DNA from: Sapria himalayana
Taxonomy: Eukaryota > Streptophyta > Magnoliopsida > Malpighiales > Rafflesiaceae
Assembly (NCBI GenBank): GCA_029783825.1
Contig: JAREIK010010338.1
Span: forward strand, 1-64,000
DNA: 64,000 bases
Reading direction: 5' to 3'
Shown here: positions 52,055 to 64,000 of the stretch, piece after piece
Layout of the letters: every line of letters starts with the position of its first letter
How positions within the stretch are numbered: the first letter of the stretch is position 1
The notes under the pieces: generated by a model
Seen by the model: the letters and a program-made list of their open reading frames with translations, nothing else
What the model was told of the DNA's origin: nothing
The model's database searches: none
Position numbers and translations under genes: made by a program

Positions 52055-54235
52055 TATGTCTATCTATCTATATGTCTATCTATATGTCTATCTATCTATC
52101 TTTCTATCTATCTACATGGCTATCTATTTTTCAATCAATCTATTTATCTGTCTATCTATTTGTCTATCTATTTATATATATTTGTCTATCTATCTGTCTA
52201 TCTGTCTATCTGTCTATCTATCTATCTATCTATCTTTCTTTCAATATATCTATCTATCTATCTATCTATCTACATATCTATCTATTTTTCAATCAATCAA
52301 TCTATCTATCAAAATATCTATCTGTTTGTCTACTTGTCTATCTATTTATTTTTCTATCTATTTATCTTTCTGTCTATCTATATGTCTATTATATATATAT
52401 ATTTCTATTTATCTATCTTTCTACCAGTCTATTTATTTGTCTATCTATATGTCTATCAATCTGTGTATCTATCTATATATCTATCTGTCTTACTATCTAT
52501 CTTTCTATCTATCTGTCCATCTATCTAACTTTATGTTTATTTATCTATCTACAATCAATCTCTCAATAGGTCTATCTATCATCTATCAATCTGTATATCA
52601 ATCTAAATATCAAACTCACTATCAATCTAACTTTTTATTGGTCTATCTATTTATCTAGATATCTATCTATCTGTTAGTCTATCTGTCTAGCTCTCTATCT
52701 ATCTGACTATTTATTTTCTATCTATCTCTCTCTCTATCTAGCTATAAATCGGTATAATAAACTATATCAATCTTTCTGTCTATATATATATCTATCTGTC
52801 TAACTATCTATTAGTCTATCTATCTGTCTATATATCTCTCTATCAGTTTATCATTATAATTATCTATATATCTATCTATCTATCTATTTATCTATCTATC
52901 TAATTATTTGTCTATCCATCTATCTATATATTTTGTATAAATCTGTCAGTATATTTTCTATCAATCAATCTATCTATCTACCTGCCTGTCCATCTATAAA
53001 TTTATATATCTATCTATCTATCCATTCATAAATTTCTAAATCTATCTATCTATCAATCTTAATATTAATCTATCTATCAAAATGTCTATCAATCTGAATA
53101 TCAATTTGTCTATCAATCTATCTATCTATATGTCTATCTTCCAATTTATCTATCTATCTATTTGTATATCTATCTATCTATCAATATGTCTATCGATCAT
53201 TCTTTAAATCAATCTATCAATCTATATATTAATCTGTATTTTGTTCAATCTTTTTATCTATCTAAAAATTTTTCTACTAATCTGTTTATCATATTATTGA
53301 TCTATTTTTCAATTTATAAATCTATCGATTTGTCGATCTATTTGTTGATATATCTGTATATCTATCTATCCATCTATATGTCTATTTGTCTCTTTGTCTA
53401 TCTATTTATCTACATATTTATCTAACTATCTATCTACTAATTGATTTATGTATTTATTTATCTCTTTATCTACATGTCTATCTATCTATCTAAAATTATT
53501 CAATAAATGTTTGAACAAATATATCTATAATATGTCTAACAATCTATCTATGAATCTATCTATCAATCTATCAATTTATTTGTCATTATATGTATCTTTC
53601 TATTTGTCAATCTATTTATCATTTAGGTTGTCTAATTATCTGTCTGTCTATTTATCAATATATCTATAAATTTGTCTATTAAATTATTTATTTATTTTTA
53701 AATCTATTTATCTGCCTATCATCTATCATTCTATTAACTATTAATCTGTCTATTTTACTATTTATCTGTTTATCTAGATATTTTTCTACATCTACCTGTC
53801 TATGTATCTTTTTGTTTATCTATCTATCTTTCTAAATGTCAATCTATGTCTATTTTTTTATCTATCTATCTATCTATCTATCAATATGGCTATCTTTCTT
53901 TCTTTATTTTTATATATCTAGCTATCTGTCTGTCTATATATCTATCTATCTATTGCTCAATATATGTATATATCTATCTAAAAGTATATCATACTATCTA
54001 TCAATCTATCAATTTATTTATTTATATCTCTACCTATCTGTTTATCTATCTACCTATCTATCTATCTATCTATCTTTCTATATATCTATCTGTCTATCTA
54101 TCATTATATCTAGCAACCTATTATTTTTCTATATATCAGTTAATCTATCTGTCTATATATCTATCTATGTTTATGTCTATCTAACTATATATTTATATAT
54201 TTATCATTCTATCTATCTATTTATCTATCTATCAT

Positions 54236-54266
<31 letters not shown>

Positions 54267-56427
54267 GTCTATCTATATGACTATCTATTTTTATCTATCT
54301 TTCTATAAATCTATCTATCTATCTAATAATCTATGTATGTGTTTGTCTATCTATCTATCTATCTATTTTTATATCTATATATTAGTCTATATATTTATAT
54401 ATCTTTCTTTATATCTATCTATATATCTTTTGGTCAATCGATCTATCTATCTATCTATGTTTCTAACTATGTGCCTATCTATCTGGCAATCTATCTATTT
54501 ATCTATATGTTTTAATATATATATATATATATATATGACTATCTTTCAATATATATATCTGTATAACTATCTTATCGATTTATATATATATCTAACTATC
54601 AATCTATAGATCTGACTATCCATCTATAGATCTAACTATCAATCGAACTATCTTAATGTCTATATATATATATATATATATCTATCTATGTATCTATCTA
54701 TCTATCTTTTTATCTATCTATATAGCTATGTATCATTCTATTTATCTATCTGTCTATCTAACTATCTTTCTACCAATCTTTTTACATGTCTATATATCTA
54801 TTTATCTATTTTTCAGTTTATATATCTATCTTCTATCTATCTATCTGTCTGTCTATCTATCTATCTATTTATTTCTCTATCTATCTTTCTATATATTTGT
54901 CTATCTATCTGCCTATTTATGTGGCTATCTATCTATATATGAATCAATCTATCTATCTATCGTTATATCAATCAATCAATCTATCTTTATCTCAGTCTTT
55001 CTATATATCTATATTTCTCTTTATCTATATATCAATCTATTTGTCTATCTATTTATATATCTATATGTCCATCTATCTATCAATCTATTTGTCTGTCTAT
55101 CTTTTTATCTATTTATCTATCAATCATTTTATCTATCTTTCTATCTATCTATCTTATCTATTTATCATTCTATATATCTGTCTATCTATTGGTCTATCTA
55201 TCTATTTATTTATGTGTTTATCAATATATCTAATAATATGTCTTTGAATTTTTTATTTATTTGTCTATCTATCTATCTATCTATATATCTAACTAAATAA
55301 CTATCTGTATATCTATTTATTATATAATTATATATCTATCTTTCAATTTTTCTGTCTATAAATCTTTTTAATCAATCTTTCTATCTGTCTATATATTTCA
55401 CTATCTGTCTATCTATCTATCTATCTATTTGTATATCTATCTTTTATTTATAAGGTTATCTATATTACTTTTTATCTATAAATATATCAACCTGCCTGTC
55501 TATATATCTATCTATCTGTATGTGTCTATATCTATCTATTTATGTATTTATCTGTATATCTATCTTTCTATCTATCTATATATCTATCTATCTATATTTC
55601 TTTCTTTATATATCTATATGTATATCTATCTATCTATGTATATATATGCTTGTCTATATATCTATTTATCTTTCTATATGTCAATCTATCTATTTATAAA
55701 TCTACTATATATATCTCGACCTATCCAACTAACTAACTATATATATGTCTATATATCAATCAATCATTATTTCTATCGATCTATATGTCTATCTATCTAT
55801 CTTTCATTCTATCTATCTATATATGTATGTATCTATTAATCAATCAATCTATATATCTATCTATCTATTAGTTTATCTATTTTTGAATCTATCTATCTAT
55901 TTATCAATTTATCTGTCTGTCTATCTTTCTATTTATTTGTCTTTTGATCTATATATCGATCTATCAATCTTTATATATATATATATATAGCTTTTTATTT
56001 AACTTTATATTTAATAGTCTATCTTTCTATCTATTAATCTATCTATCTATTTCTATATATCTTTCTATCTATATGTATATTTATCGGTCTATCTATGTAT
56101 CTATTTGTATATCTATCTTTCTATTTATCTTTCTATCTATCTATCTAATATTCTGTCTATATATGTGTCCATCTTTCTATCTATCTATCTATCTGTCTGT
56201 CTATCAATTAATTTGACTTTATATATATTTATCTATCAATATATTTATCTGAATATCTTTATGAATAATGATCTATCAATCTATCTGTCAATGTATGTGT
56301 CTATCAATGTGCCTATCTATATATTTAAATGTTTGTCTATATATCTATCTATATGTCGATCTATCGATGTCTATCTATCAATCAACCTATCTATCTAAAT
56401 ATCAGTCTTTATATATATATATATATA

Positions 56428-56468
<41 letters not shown>

Positions 56469-56539
56469 CTATATATATCTATGTGTTTATCTATTTGTCT
56501 ATCTATCTGTCTATATAACTATGTATCTTTCTATCTATC
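51939..56539. repeat. Pair of matching segments 4.5 kb apart in block D
   Basis: The phrase with markers CTATATAACTATGTATC and TTTCTATCTATC, preceded by TCTATGTGT and a (TA)n run, occurs at 51,939-51,988 and 56,479-56,539. About 40 consecutive bases agree, including non-TATC positions, so the two are duplicates rather than chance. Only these two flanks of the stated span are the matching copies. Confidence 0.7.
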
Positions 56540-56665
56540 AATATAACTATCAATCAATCATTCTATCTATCTATCTATCTATTTTTCTATCTATATTTTT
56601 ATCTATCCATCTGTCTATCTATCTATCTATCTGTTTATCTAGCTATCTATCTATCTATATATCTG

Positions 56666-56696
<31 letters not shown>

Positions 56697-57779
56697 ACCA
56701 ATCAATCAATCAATCTATCTATCTGTTTATCAATCATTCTATTTATCTGTCTGTCTATCTATCTATCTATATTTCTTTCTATCTATCTTGCTAATTATTT
56801 ATATTGTTGTCTATCTATATGTCTATTTATCTATCTATCTTTCATTCAGTTTATTTATCTTTTTATTTATCTATTTATCTATCAATTAATCTTCCAATCT
56901 ATCTATCTTTCTATAATCTTTCTTTCAATCTATCTACCTAACTTTTGTGTATCAATCTTTCTAATAATCTATCTTTTTGTCTATCTATCTAACTATCCGT
57001 TTTTTTTCTATCTATTTTTATATATGTCTATCTATCTATCAATCTATCAATATATCTATCATTCGTTCTGTATATCTAACTATCTTTCAATCTGACTATC
57101 TTTCTATCTAACTATTAATCTCTATCTGTCTCTATATCTATCTATATATCTGTATATCTATCTTTCTTTCAATCTATTTGTCTATCTATCATTGTGTCTA
57201 TTTATCTATCTATCTATCTGTATATCTGTCAATCTACCTGTCTATCTATCTATCTATTTGTCTTTCTATCTGACTATTAATAAATCTATCTAATTGTCTA
57301 TCTTTCCTGTTTATCTCTCTTTATTTGACTCTCTTTATCTATCTATTTATATATCTATCTTTTATCTATCTATCTATCTATCTATCTATCTGTATTTAAA
57401 AATATCTATCTATCTTTCTTTCTACATGTCTATCCATCTATTTATCTATCTATCTATTTATTTATCAATCTATCTATCTATTTATCTATTTGTCTATCTA
57501 TAAGTCTATATATCTATCTAACTTTTTTCTATCTATTTATCTATATATCTATCTTTTAATCTAGCTGTCTATCTATCTATCTATCATTCAATATATTTGT
57601 CTATCTATATGTCTATTTATTTATATATCTATCTATTTTAGGTCTATCTATCTATCTATCTGCCTATCAATTTTTGTATCAATCAGTCTATAAATCAATA
57701 TATCTCTCTATTAATCAATCAATCTATCTCTCAATATATCAATTTATCTATCAATCTATCTATCTATTAGCCTATCTTA

Positions 57780-59029
57780 CTATCTATATATCTTTCTACT
57801 ATCTATTTATCTATCTATGTGTCTGTCTATCTATCTATTAGTCTCTATATATATTTATCAGTCAAACTATCGATCTATCTATCTTTTTGTCTTCCTTCAA
57901 TCTATTTTTATGACTAACTATCTATCTATCTTTCTCTCTATCTATCATTTTATCTATTTCTCTATCTAACTTACTATATATATATATATATATCTATCTA
58001 TCTATCTATTTGTTTATCTAACTATCTATCTTTCTAAATATCTATCTATATATTATTTTATCTATCTTTGTATCAATATATGTATCTATTAGTTTATCTA
58101 TGTTTCTATCTATCCTCTTATTTACTAATCTATCTATCTATCTGTCTATCTATCTGTCTATCTATCTATCTGCCTATCTATCTATCTATATATCAGTTTA
58201 TATATCTAGTTTCTATCTATCTTTATTTCTATATCTTTATCTATATATCTATCTATGTATTTGTCAATCAATCTCTCTATTTATCTAAATAACTAACTAA
58301 CTATCTTTCTATCAATATGCCTATCTTTCTATGAATCAATCTGTCTAATAATCTATCTACCTTTTGGTCTGTCTATCTATATATCTCTCTATATATCTAT
58401 CTATATATCTATCTATCTTTTTTGTATATCTAACTATCTATACATCTATCCATCTTTCTATCTAACTATTAATCTATCTATTTGTCTTTTTATCTATCTA
58501 TATATCTATCTATCTATCTATCTTTCTGTCTATCTATTTGTCTATCTATCTATCTATCTGTCAGTCTCTGTCAGTCTCTGTCTGTCTGTCTATCTATCTA
58601 TCTATTTATCTGTATATCTATCGATCTGTCTATCTATCTATCTATCTTTTAATAAATCTATCTAACTATCAATCTTTCTTGTCTATCTCTATCTTTATTT
58701 AACTAACTAGCTAACTATCTATTTATATATCTATCTTTCTATCTATCTATCTCTATCTATTTATCTATCTGTCAAAATATCTGTCTATATATCTATCTAC
58801 ATGTCTATCTATCTATTTATTTATTTATCTATCTATCTATTTGACTGTCAATCTATTTATCTATCTATCTATTCATCTTTCTATCTATTTATCTATTTGT
58901 CTATCTAAATGTCTATATATTTATCTACTTTCTTTCTATCTATTTATATATCTATCTATATGACAATCTATCTATCTATCTATTTGTCTCTCTATCTATC
59001 TATTTTTCAATATATCTCTTTAATTATGT

Positions 59030-59087
<58 letters not shown>

Positions 59088-60010
59088 ATCTATATATCTA
59101 TTGGTCTATCTATCTATCTATCTATCTATCTATAGGTCTATCTATCTATCTATCTATCTATAGGCCTATCTATTTATCCGCTTACAAATTTGGCTATCAA
59201 TCAGTCTTTCAATTAGTCTCTAAATCAATCTATCTCTCTATCAGTCTATCTATTTATCTATCTATTTATATATCTTTCTACCTTTCTATATATATATATA
59301 TATCTGTCTATTTGTCTGTCTATCTATATATATATCTATCTATATGTTTATCAATCTGTATATAGATTTGTCTATCTATCTAAATATCTATCTATATGTT
59401 TATCTATCTATCTATCTATTTATAATCTGTCTATCTATCTATCTGTTATCTATCTATTTGTATCTCTATCTATCTATCTTTCTTTCTTTTTTTTTGTATC
59501 TAACTATATATATATATATATATGTTTATCTACATATCAAAATATCTATCAATCTATCAATCTATCTAATTATCTATATATCTTTCTACCTTCTATTTAT
59601 TTATCTATCTATCTATCTATATGTTTGTCTATCTATATATCTATTAGTCTATCTATATATCTATTAGTCAATCAATCTATCTCTCTATCTATCTAATTAT
59701 ATGTCTATCAATCTTTCGATCTATTTATATGTCTAACTATCTATCTATTTTTCTCTCTACTATCTTTCTATCTATTTTTCTATCTAACTAACTATCTATC
59801 TATATATCTATTTTTTTATCTAACTGTCAATCAATCTATCTATATATTATTCTATCTATCTTTCTATATATATGTCTATCTATTTGTCTATCTATGTTTC
59901 TATCTATCCACCTATTTACCAATCTATCTATATGTTTATCTATCTATCTATATGTCTGCCTATCTATATTTCACCTATCTTTATTTCTATCTCTCTATCT
60001 ATATGTCTAT
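57780..60010. repeat. Long-period (about 1.79 kb) duplication in block D
   Basis: Marker phrases recur in order at a constant offset. TATATATCTTTCTAC is at about 57,788 and 59,576. TATATTATTTTATCTATCTT is at 58,050, with a one-base variant at 59,840. A TATGTTTCTATCTATCC..CTTATTTAC-type phrase is at 58,100 and 59,893. CTATCTTTATTTCTAT is at 58,220 and 59,975. The duplicated unit covers at least 57,780-58,230 and 59,570-60,010. Confidence 0.75.
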
Positions 60011-60340
60011 CTATCTATTTATCTATTTTTTATTCAATCAATCAATCAATCTTTCTATCTATATATCTACCTATCTTTCTATGTATTAATTTATCTAATA
60101 ATCTATCTATCATGTTATCTATCTATCAATCATTCAATCTACCTGTCTATATATCTATCTATCTTTCTCTATATCTAACTATCTATCTATTTGTCTATCT
60201 TTCTATTTATCTATCTATATGTCTGTCTGTCTGTTTATATATCTCTTTATATATCTGTGTGTGTATATATATATATATATATCTGTCTGTCTATCTATTT
60301 GTCTGTCTATCTATCTATCTATCTATTTATCTACCTATTT

Positions 60341-60670
60341 TTGAGCTAGAATGATGTTCCGGCCTGGAACGAGACACGACATGTTTATGCCATACGCCGC
60401 CTAGCACGGCATCAAGATTTTTCGTGCATGTTCTTGTGCCCTGCCTATTTACCGCATGAACCTTCTCGTGCTATGCCGAGGTCAACCAGGCCTCATGTTG
60501 TGCTTGGTTCAGCATGGTTCCGTGGCCCGTTGGCCTAGCACTTTGTCACAACCCGCTAAACCACCCCAGCCATAGAAGTTGAGCCCAACAGTTCTGAAAA
60601 CTATTTGGGCTCAGGTCCGATTCCATCTCACCTTCCCCACCAACCCTGCTAGCCTGCCCCCAATCCCCAA
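60341..60670 (+). repeat. hAT left subterminal region
   Basis: Sharp rise in GC after block D. GGCCTGGAACGAGACACGAC at 60,361 resembles, inverted, GTCGTGCCAGGCC at about 63,888-63,900. Further CGTGC, GCACGGCA and GTGCC phrases are scattered through it. Confidence 0.65.
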
Positions 60671-60676
60671 AGGTTC

Positions 60677-60812
60677 GAAATTAAAAAAAATAAAAAAAAT
60701 AAAAAAAATAAAAAATATAAAAAATATAAAAAATATAAAAAAAATAAAAAAAATAAAAAAAATAAAAAAAATAAAAAAAATAAAAAAAATAAAAAAAATA
60801 AAAAAAATAATT
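60677..60812. repeat. (A7T)n minisatellite
   Basis: AAAAAAAT repeated about 16 times, with AAAAAATAT variants near 60,710-60,740. The Lys-Ile frame over it (60,579-60,827) and the Phe/Tyr frame on the other strand are artefacts. Confidence 0.95.
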
Positions 60813-60959
60813 TTTTTTGAATTTTAGCCTTTGAATTTTGCCTTCAACGGCTATGGGGCTGAATCCCACAGCCCACATGATTCAGCCCCAAAAAAATCAA
60901 TAAAATATTAAAAAAAATAAAAAAATATTTTTTTAAAACAAAATTTTTTAATTATATTC

Positions 60960-60967
60960 TATATAAA
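60960..60967 (+). promoter_or_regulatory. Candidate TATA box of the hAT transposase gene
   Basis: TATATAAA followed by a C-rich and then CTCTCT-rich leader, about 325 bp before the transposase ATG. Position and context fit a plant core promoter. No initiation site can be proved from sequence. Confidence 0.5.
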
Positions 60968-61291
60968 CCCCCCTCTCTCTAATTTTTATATGTTTCAAAA
61001 ATATTAATTCTCACTCTCTCTAAAATCTCTCATAATATTTTCTCTCTTTGAATTTCCACATGACTTTTTGGGACTCGCAACTTGCACTCCGGCTTGGCTT
61101 TTGAAGTTGGATTCTTGGTCATGGTTTGGTACAAGTGCTTTACCTTTATTGTGTTTTACAAATATTTTTATTTTTTTAATTATTTAACTAAAACTCTTAA
61201 ATAAAAATTAATATTTAAAAAGAATTAGTTTTTTTACTCTCTCTCTCTCTCTACTCTTTATTCTATCCTTTTGTCTAAAAAAGCAAAAAAA
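60968..61291 (+). other. Presumed 5' leader of the hAT gene
   Basis: Contains CCCCCCTCTCTCT near 60,968, a (CT)n run at 61,238-61,252, and a less AT-rich patch at 61,060-61,135. No coding frame. Confidence 0.45.
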
Positions 61292-63367
61292 ATGACTATT
61301 ACTAATGAAAATAATTTAAATTTAGAAAATTAAAATCTTACACAAAGCTCCGAGGCTATTGAAAATTTTGTTTCTTCGGTTGTCTCAACCCATACATCAA
61401 AAAAATAAAAAACTAGGGGGACTTTTGTAGTTTGGACTTATTTTAATACAATAAAACAAAAAAATATTAGGGGGGAGGAAGAAGAAACAACACTATGCAA
61501 ATATTGTAATAAAATTTTTACTTGTGAGAGTGTGGTAGGGACTGAGCACTTTAAGAGGCATGATGAAATATGCACCAAAAAACATGGTGCATTAGATCTT
61601 AGGCAAACCTAACTTAGCAATTCTTTTTTTGATGCTGGATCGAGTTCAATCTCAAATTTACCCCCTTCATATACCATAGTGAGTTGGTTAGGGAAGGCAT
61701 GACCAAACTTATCACCCTGATTGGTCTTCCGATCAGATTTTCTGAAGATCCAAGGGTAGTGAGCATCTGCAGACATATTTTCAGCATGTTTATCAAAGGA
61801 TTCCTAGGTCCACATCTAGGAATGACATACTAATATTTTATAAGTTAGAAAAATAATTAATAATTAATGAATTTATAGTATTTAGTGGTGTGGTGTCTGT
61901 GATGTCCGATATCTGGACTAGTCATGATGATTCATCTTTTGCATGTCTCACAATCCACTATGTAAATTCTAAATGGATGATGAATAAAAAAATATTAGGA
62001 TTCTCTGAGATCCTATATCCTCATGATGGCCCGGCCATTTTTGAGTATATAATGCAGATCTTTAGAGAATATAAAATTCAAAATAAAATTTTTAGTTTCA
62101 CATTTGAAAATGCATCTAATAATAGAGAGCGATTAACATGTTTGTTAGGAATATTACAGACGCACCATTAAGAGAGATTTTCAACGTCAGATGCATGTAT
62201 CACGTGATTAACTTGATTGCACAAGCGAATATGAATGTGTGATCCCCTACTTTGAATATTATACGTAACTCATTAAAATACATTCACATATCTCATAGAC
62301 AACACGAGTTCGGTAGTCTTTGTTTGTCTACAAATCATAAGAAGAAGAAATTCCAATTGGATGTGAGACACTGTTGGAATAACACATACCTGATGTTGGA
62401 TCAAGTGTTGGATACAAATATGTGATATCCGATTACATCAATAGTAAGAGTGACAAACTTTTTATTGACAACATTGACTTGGCTATAGGAATTTCAATTA
62501 TGAAATTCCTGAAAATTTTTTATGACATGATGAACATGTGTTCATCGGTTTATACATTCACGACTTGCCTTGCACTCTGGTGCATATACAACATCAGTAG
62601 CATGAAAGTATCGAGCTGACCCGACACTTAGCTAAGTGCAGAGATAGAAACCAAGTACTTAAAGTACTTGTCCACCATTCCATCTATATATTGTCTCATT
62701 GCATGCATGGACCCTATGGTTAAGGTGGAAGGGGTAGAAAGCATATTGACTTACATTTCCTCGTGCATGAACCTGAAAGACCCACCGGAAGGGTTCATTC
62801 ACAAGAAGTTGACTAACCTTTTCACATACTATGATACTAGGTATGGTAGTAGTAGTAGTAGTACTGAGACTGTGAGTACGGAAATAGATACTATATTCGG
62901 AAATGATGATTTTTCCATTCAATTAGCAAAGGGGAAATGACGGGGCGGACCATCGAATAGGAGCAAGCTTTCTCGGTTCTTAGATACATATTATTGCTCA
63001 ATCCTATCACATTTTGATATTAAGAATCTTGATATATTACAGTGGTAGAAATCATATGAGTCAACCTTTCTTGTGCTATCTAAGAGGGCACGGGATATGC
63101 TAACTCCTCTAGTGTCGAGCATAGCATCAGAGTTTTATTTTTTTGTTATAGTGAATATGATTTCGGATAGAAGATCGAGATTACATCCAGATATTATTGA
63201 GGTTTAGTATGCATGAAGGATTGGAATGATTTGAGATTTAGTATCTAGGATCATGCTGGGACAAGGACTATAGTGAAAGCAAAGGAGTTATTGCTAATGA
63301 TGACCCATATGATAGTGATTTTGATGTTGAGGTTGAGGATGATAATGATACACTGATGGATGATTAA
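61292..63367 (+). pseudogene. hAT transposase (BED finger, RICESLEEPER type) pseudogene
   Basis: The ATG at 61,292 precedes a BED zinc finger (CKYCNKIFTCES..HFKRH, 61,496-61,575). Then the catalytic-core region reads MSDIWTSHDDSSFACLTIHYV (61,899; the DIWTS motif holds the first catalytic Asp) and FTFENASNN (62,097), where the family has an Asp in place of the Glu. QLDVRHCWNNTYLML (62,356) and FLKIFYDMMNMCSSVYT (62,504) follow. The C-terminal dimerisation part shows LSKRARDMLTPLVSSIAS (63,078) and SDRRSRLHPDIIEV (63,165), ending DDNDTLMDD-stop at 63,367. Stops and frameshifts are frequent (after LENX near 61,331, around 61,610, 61,700, 62,170 and 63,000), so no functional transposase is made. 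Confidence 0.9.
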
Positions 63368-64000
63368 TGAGGTTGCCACTTGATGCCTGACAGTTGATGG
63401 GATTGCGATACACTGACAACAACACTTTTGTTATATTTATGCATATACTTATGAGCCTTGAGTTTTGTTTGATGCTGATTTTTGATTTCAATTTTTTGTA
63501 CTTATTTTAATTTTCATTGTATTTGCTTTGGTTTGGGCATTTGGTTTGGCTTTGTGGCTTTGTAATTTTTGTAAAAGAAATTTTATATTTATTTTATTTT
63601 TGTGTTTAAGAATTTCATTAAAAATTCTAAAATTTAATTCTAATAAATTATAATTTAAATCTATTAATCTAGTTAAAACATAATTAAAACAAATAATATA
63701 AAAAAATTAAACTTTATAGCCATTCAAAAATATTAAATTTATAATTTAAATATTGTTATTTTTTAAATATTATCTAATCTAATTTTATATTTTATAATTA
63801 CATAAATATTAGAAACAAAAATTTTTTTTTTAAACTGGCCCATATGGGCTTGACCCGGCACGATAAAAAAGTGGTCATAGAGGTGGGTCGTGCCAGGCCT
63901 AACTTTAAGAAACCATGTTGGGCTAGACAGGACACAAAAGTGTAACCATCTCGTGTCTTGCCCGACATGGAAGCACGATCAGGTCGACCAAAATCGTGCC
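63368..64000 (+). other. hAT 3' flank and right subterminal region
   Basis: T-rich then AT-rich trailer to about 63,834. A GC-richer stretch with CCCGGCACGAT, GTCGTGCCAGGCC and AAATCGTGCC follows to the window edge. The true right terminus lies beyond 64,000. Confidence 0.6.

Larger units (their letters stand above)
51800..60340 (+). repeat. Degenerate (TATC)n array, block D
   Basis: About 8.5 kb of TATC variants on the plus strand, with (TA)n runs (51,917-51,938, 59,035-59,084) and a (TG)n run at 56,430-56,458. It begins exactly where the gypsy RT domain breaks off and ends where the GC-richer hAT terminus begins. All long open frames are repeat artefacts. No gene. Confidence 0.97.
60341..64000 (+). 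mobile_element. hAT-superfamily transposon, decayed, runs off the right edge
   Basis: A GC-richer left end rich in CGTGC/GCACG motifs is followed by an A-tract, a TATA box and a broken hAT transposase with BED finger and dimerisation domain. A second GC-richer region with GGCACG and CGTGCC motifs (63,835-64,000) is cut by the window end. Such repeated short motifs near both ends are typical of Ac-like hAT elements. The left terminal inverted repeat and 8-bp duplication could not be confirmed. Confidence 0.75.

Noticed and set aside
51810..60354. Similar long plus-strand frames (up to 257 codons) in block D
   Set aside because: Same tetranucleotide artefact. Several overlap in different frames over the same bases.
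60579..60878. Lys-Ile-rich protein and, on the other strand, Phe/Tyr-rich protein
   Set aside because: Both are readings of the (A7T) minisatellite.

Overview
The window is plant nuclear DNA that is very AT-rich and almost entirely made of repeats. The plant assignment rests on three CACTA-type transposons, a hAT transposon of the BED-finger/RICESLEEPER type, a Ty3/gypsy retrotransposon, and decayed copies of plant-type housekeeping genes: endoplasmin (GRP94), an alcohol-dehydrogenase-like gene, protein phosphatase 5 and ARF1. The species cannot be read from the sequence. I see no gene that looks intact and functional. The long open frames reading Tyr-Leu-Ser-Ile are a by-product of the tetranucleotide repeat.

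Layout. (1) 1-9,474: degenerate (GATA)n array, block A. (2) 9,475-17,732: CACTA-1, in reverse orientation, carrying a nearly full-length endoplasmin pseudogene and a partial ADH pseudogene, both with introns or exon structure still visible. (3) 17,733-20,399: (TATC)n block B. (4) 20,400-46,988: CACTA-2, forward, with a second element, CACTA-3 (22,715-35,435), nested inside it and bounded by a perfect 3-bp target-site duplication (AAC). CACTA-3 carries an intron-containing PP5 TPR fragment. CACTA-2 also holds an intronless ARF1 retrocopy with its own 17-bp target-site duplication. (5) 46,989-47,548: TATC block C. (6) about 48,400-51,799: a decayed gypsy element (LTR, primer binding site, gag, protease, RT) cut off inside RT. 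(7) 51,800-60,340: TATC block D. (8) 60,341-64,000: hAT element with a broken transposase, running off the window.

How it fits together. The three CACTA elements share the same subterminal motif families (TAGCTAGGGAA / TAGCGACGGAA), and all three share a conserved block near the 3' end. CACTA-1 and CACTA-2 lie head to head around block B. Both have a TATC array, in the same sense relative to the element, beginning at or within a few bases of the 3' terminus. The tetranucleotide arrays total about 21 kb, a third of the window. They abut transposon breakpoints directly and contain longer-period internal duplications (about 1.39 kb in block A and 1.79 kb in block D), so they grew by segmental duplication as well as slippage. 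The most informative points are gene capture by CACTA elements, the clean nested-insertion history, the ARF1 retrocopy, and the unusual coupling of giant GATA/TATC arrays to transposon ends.
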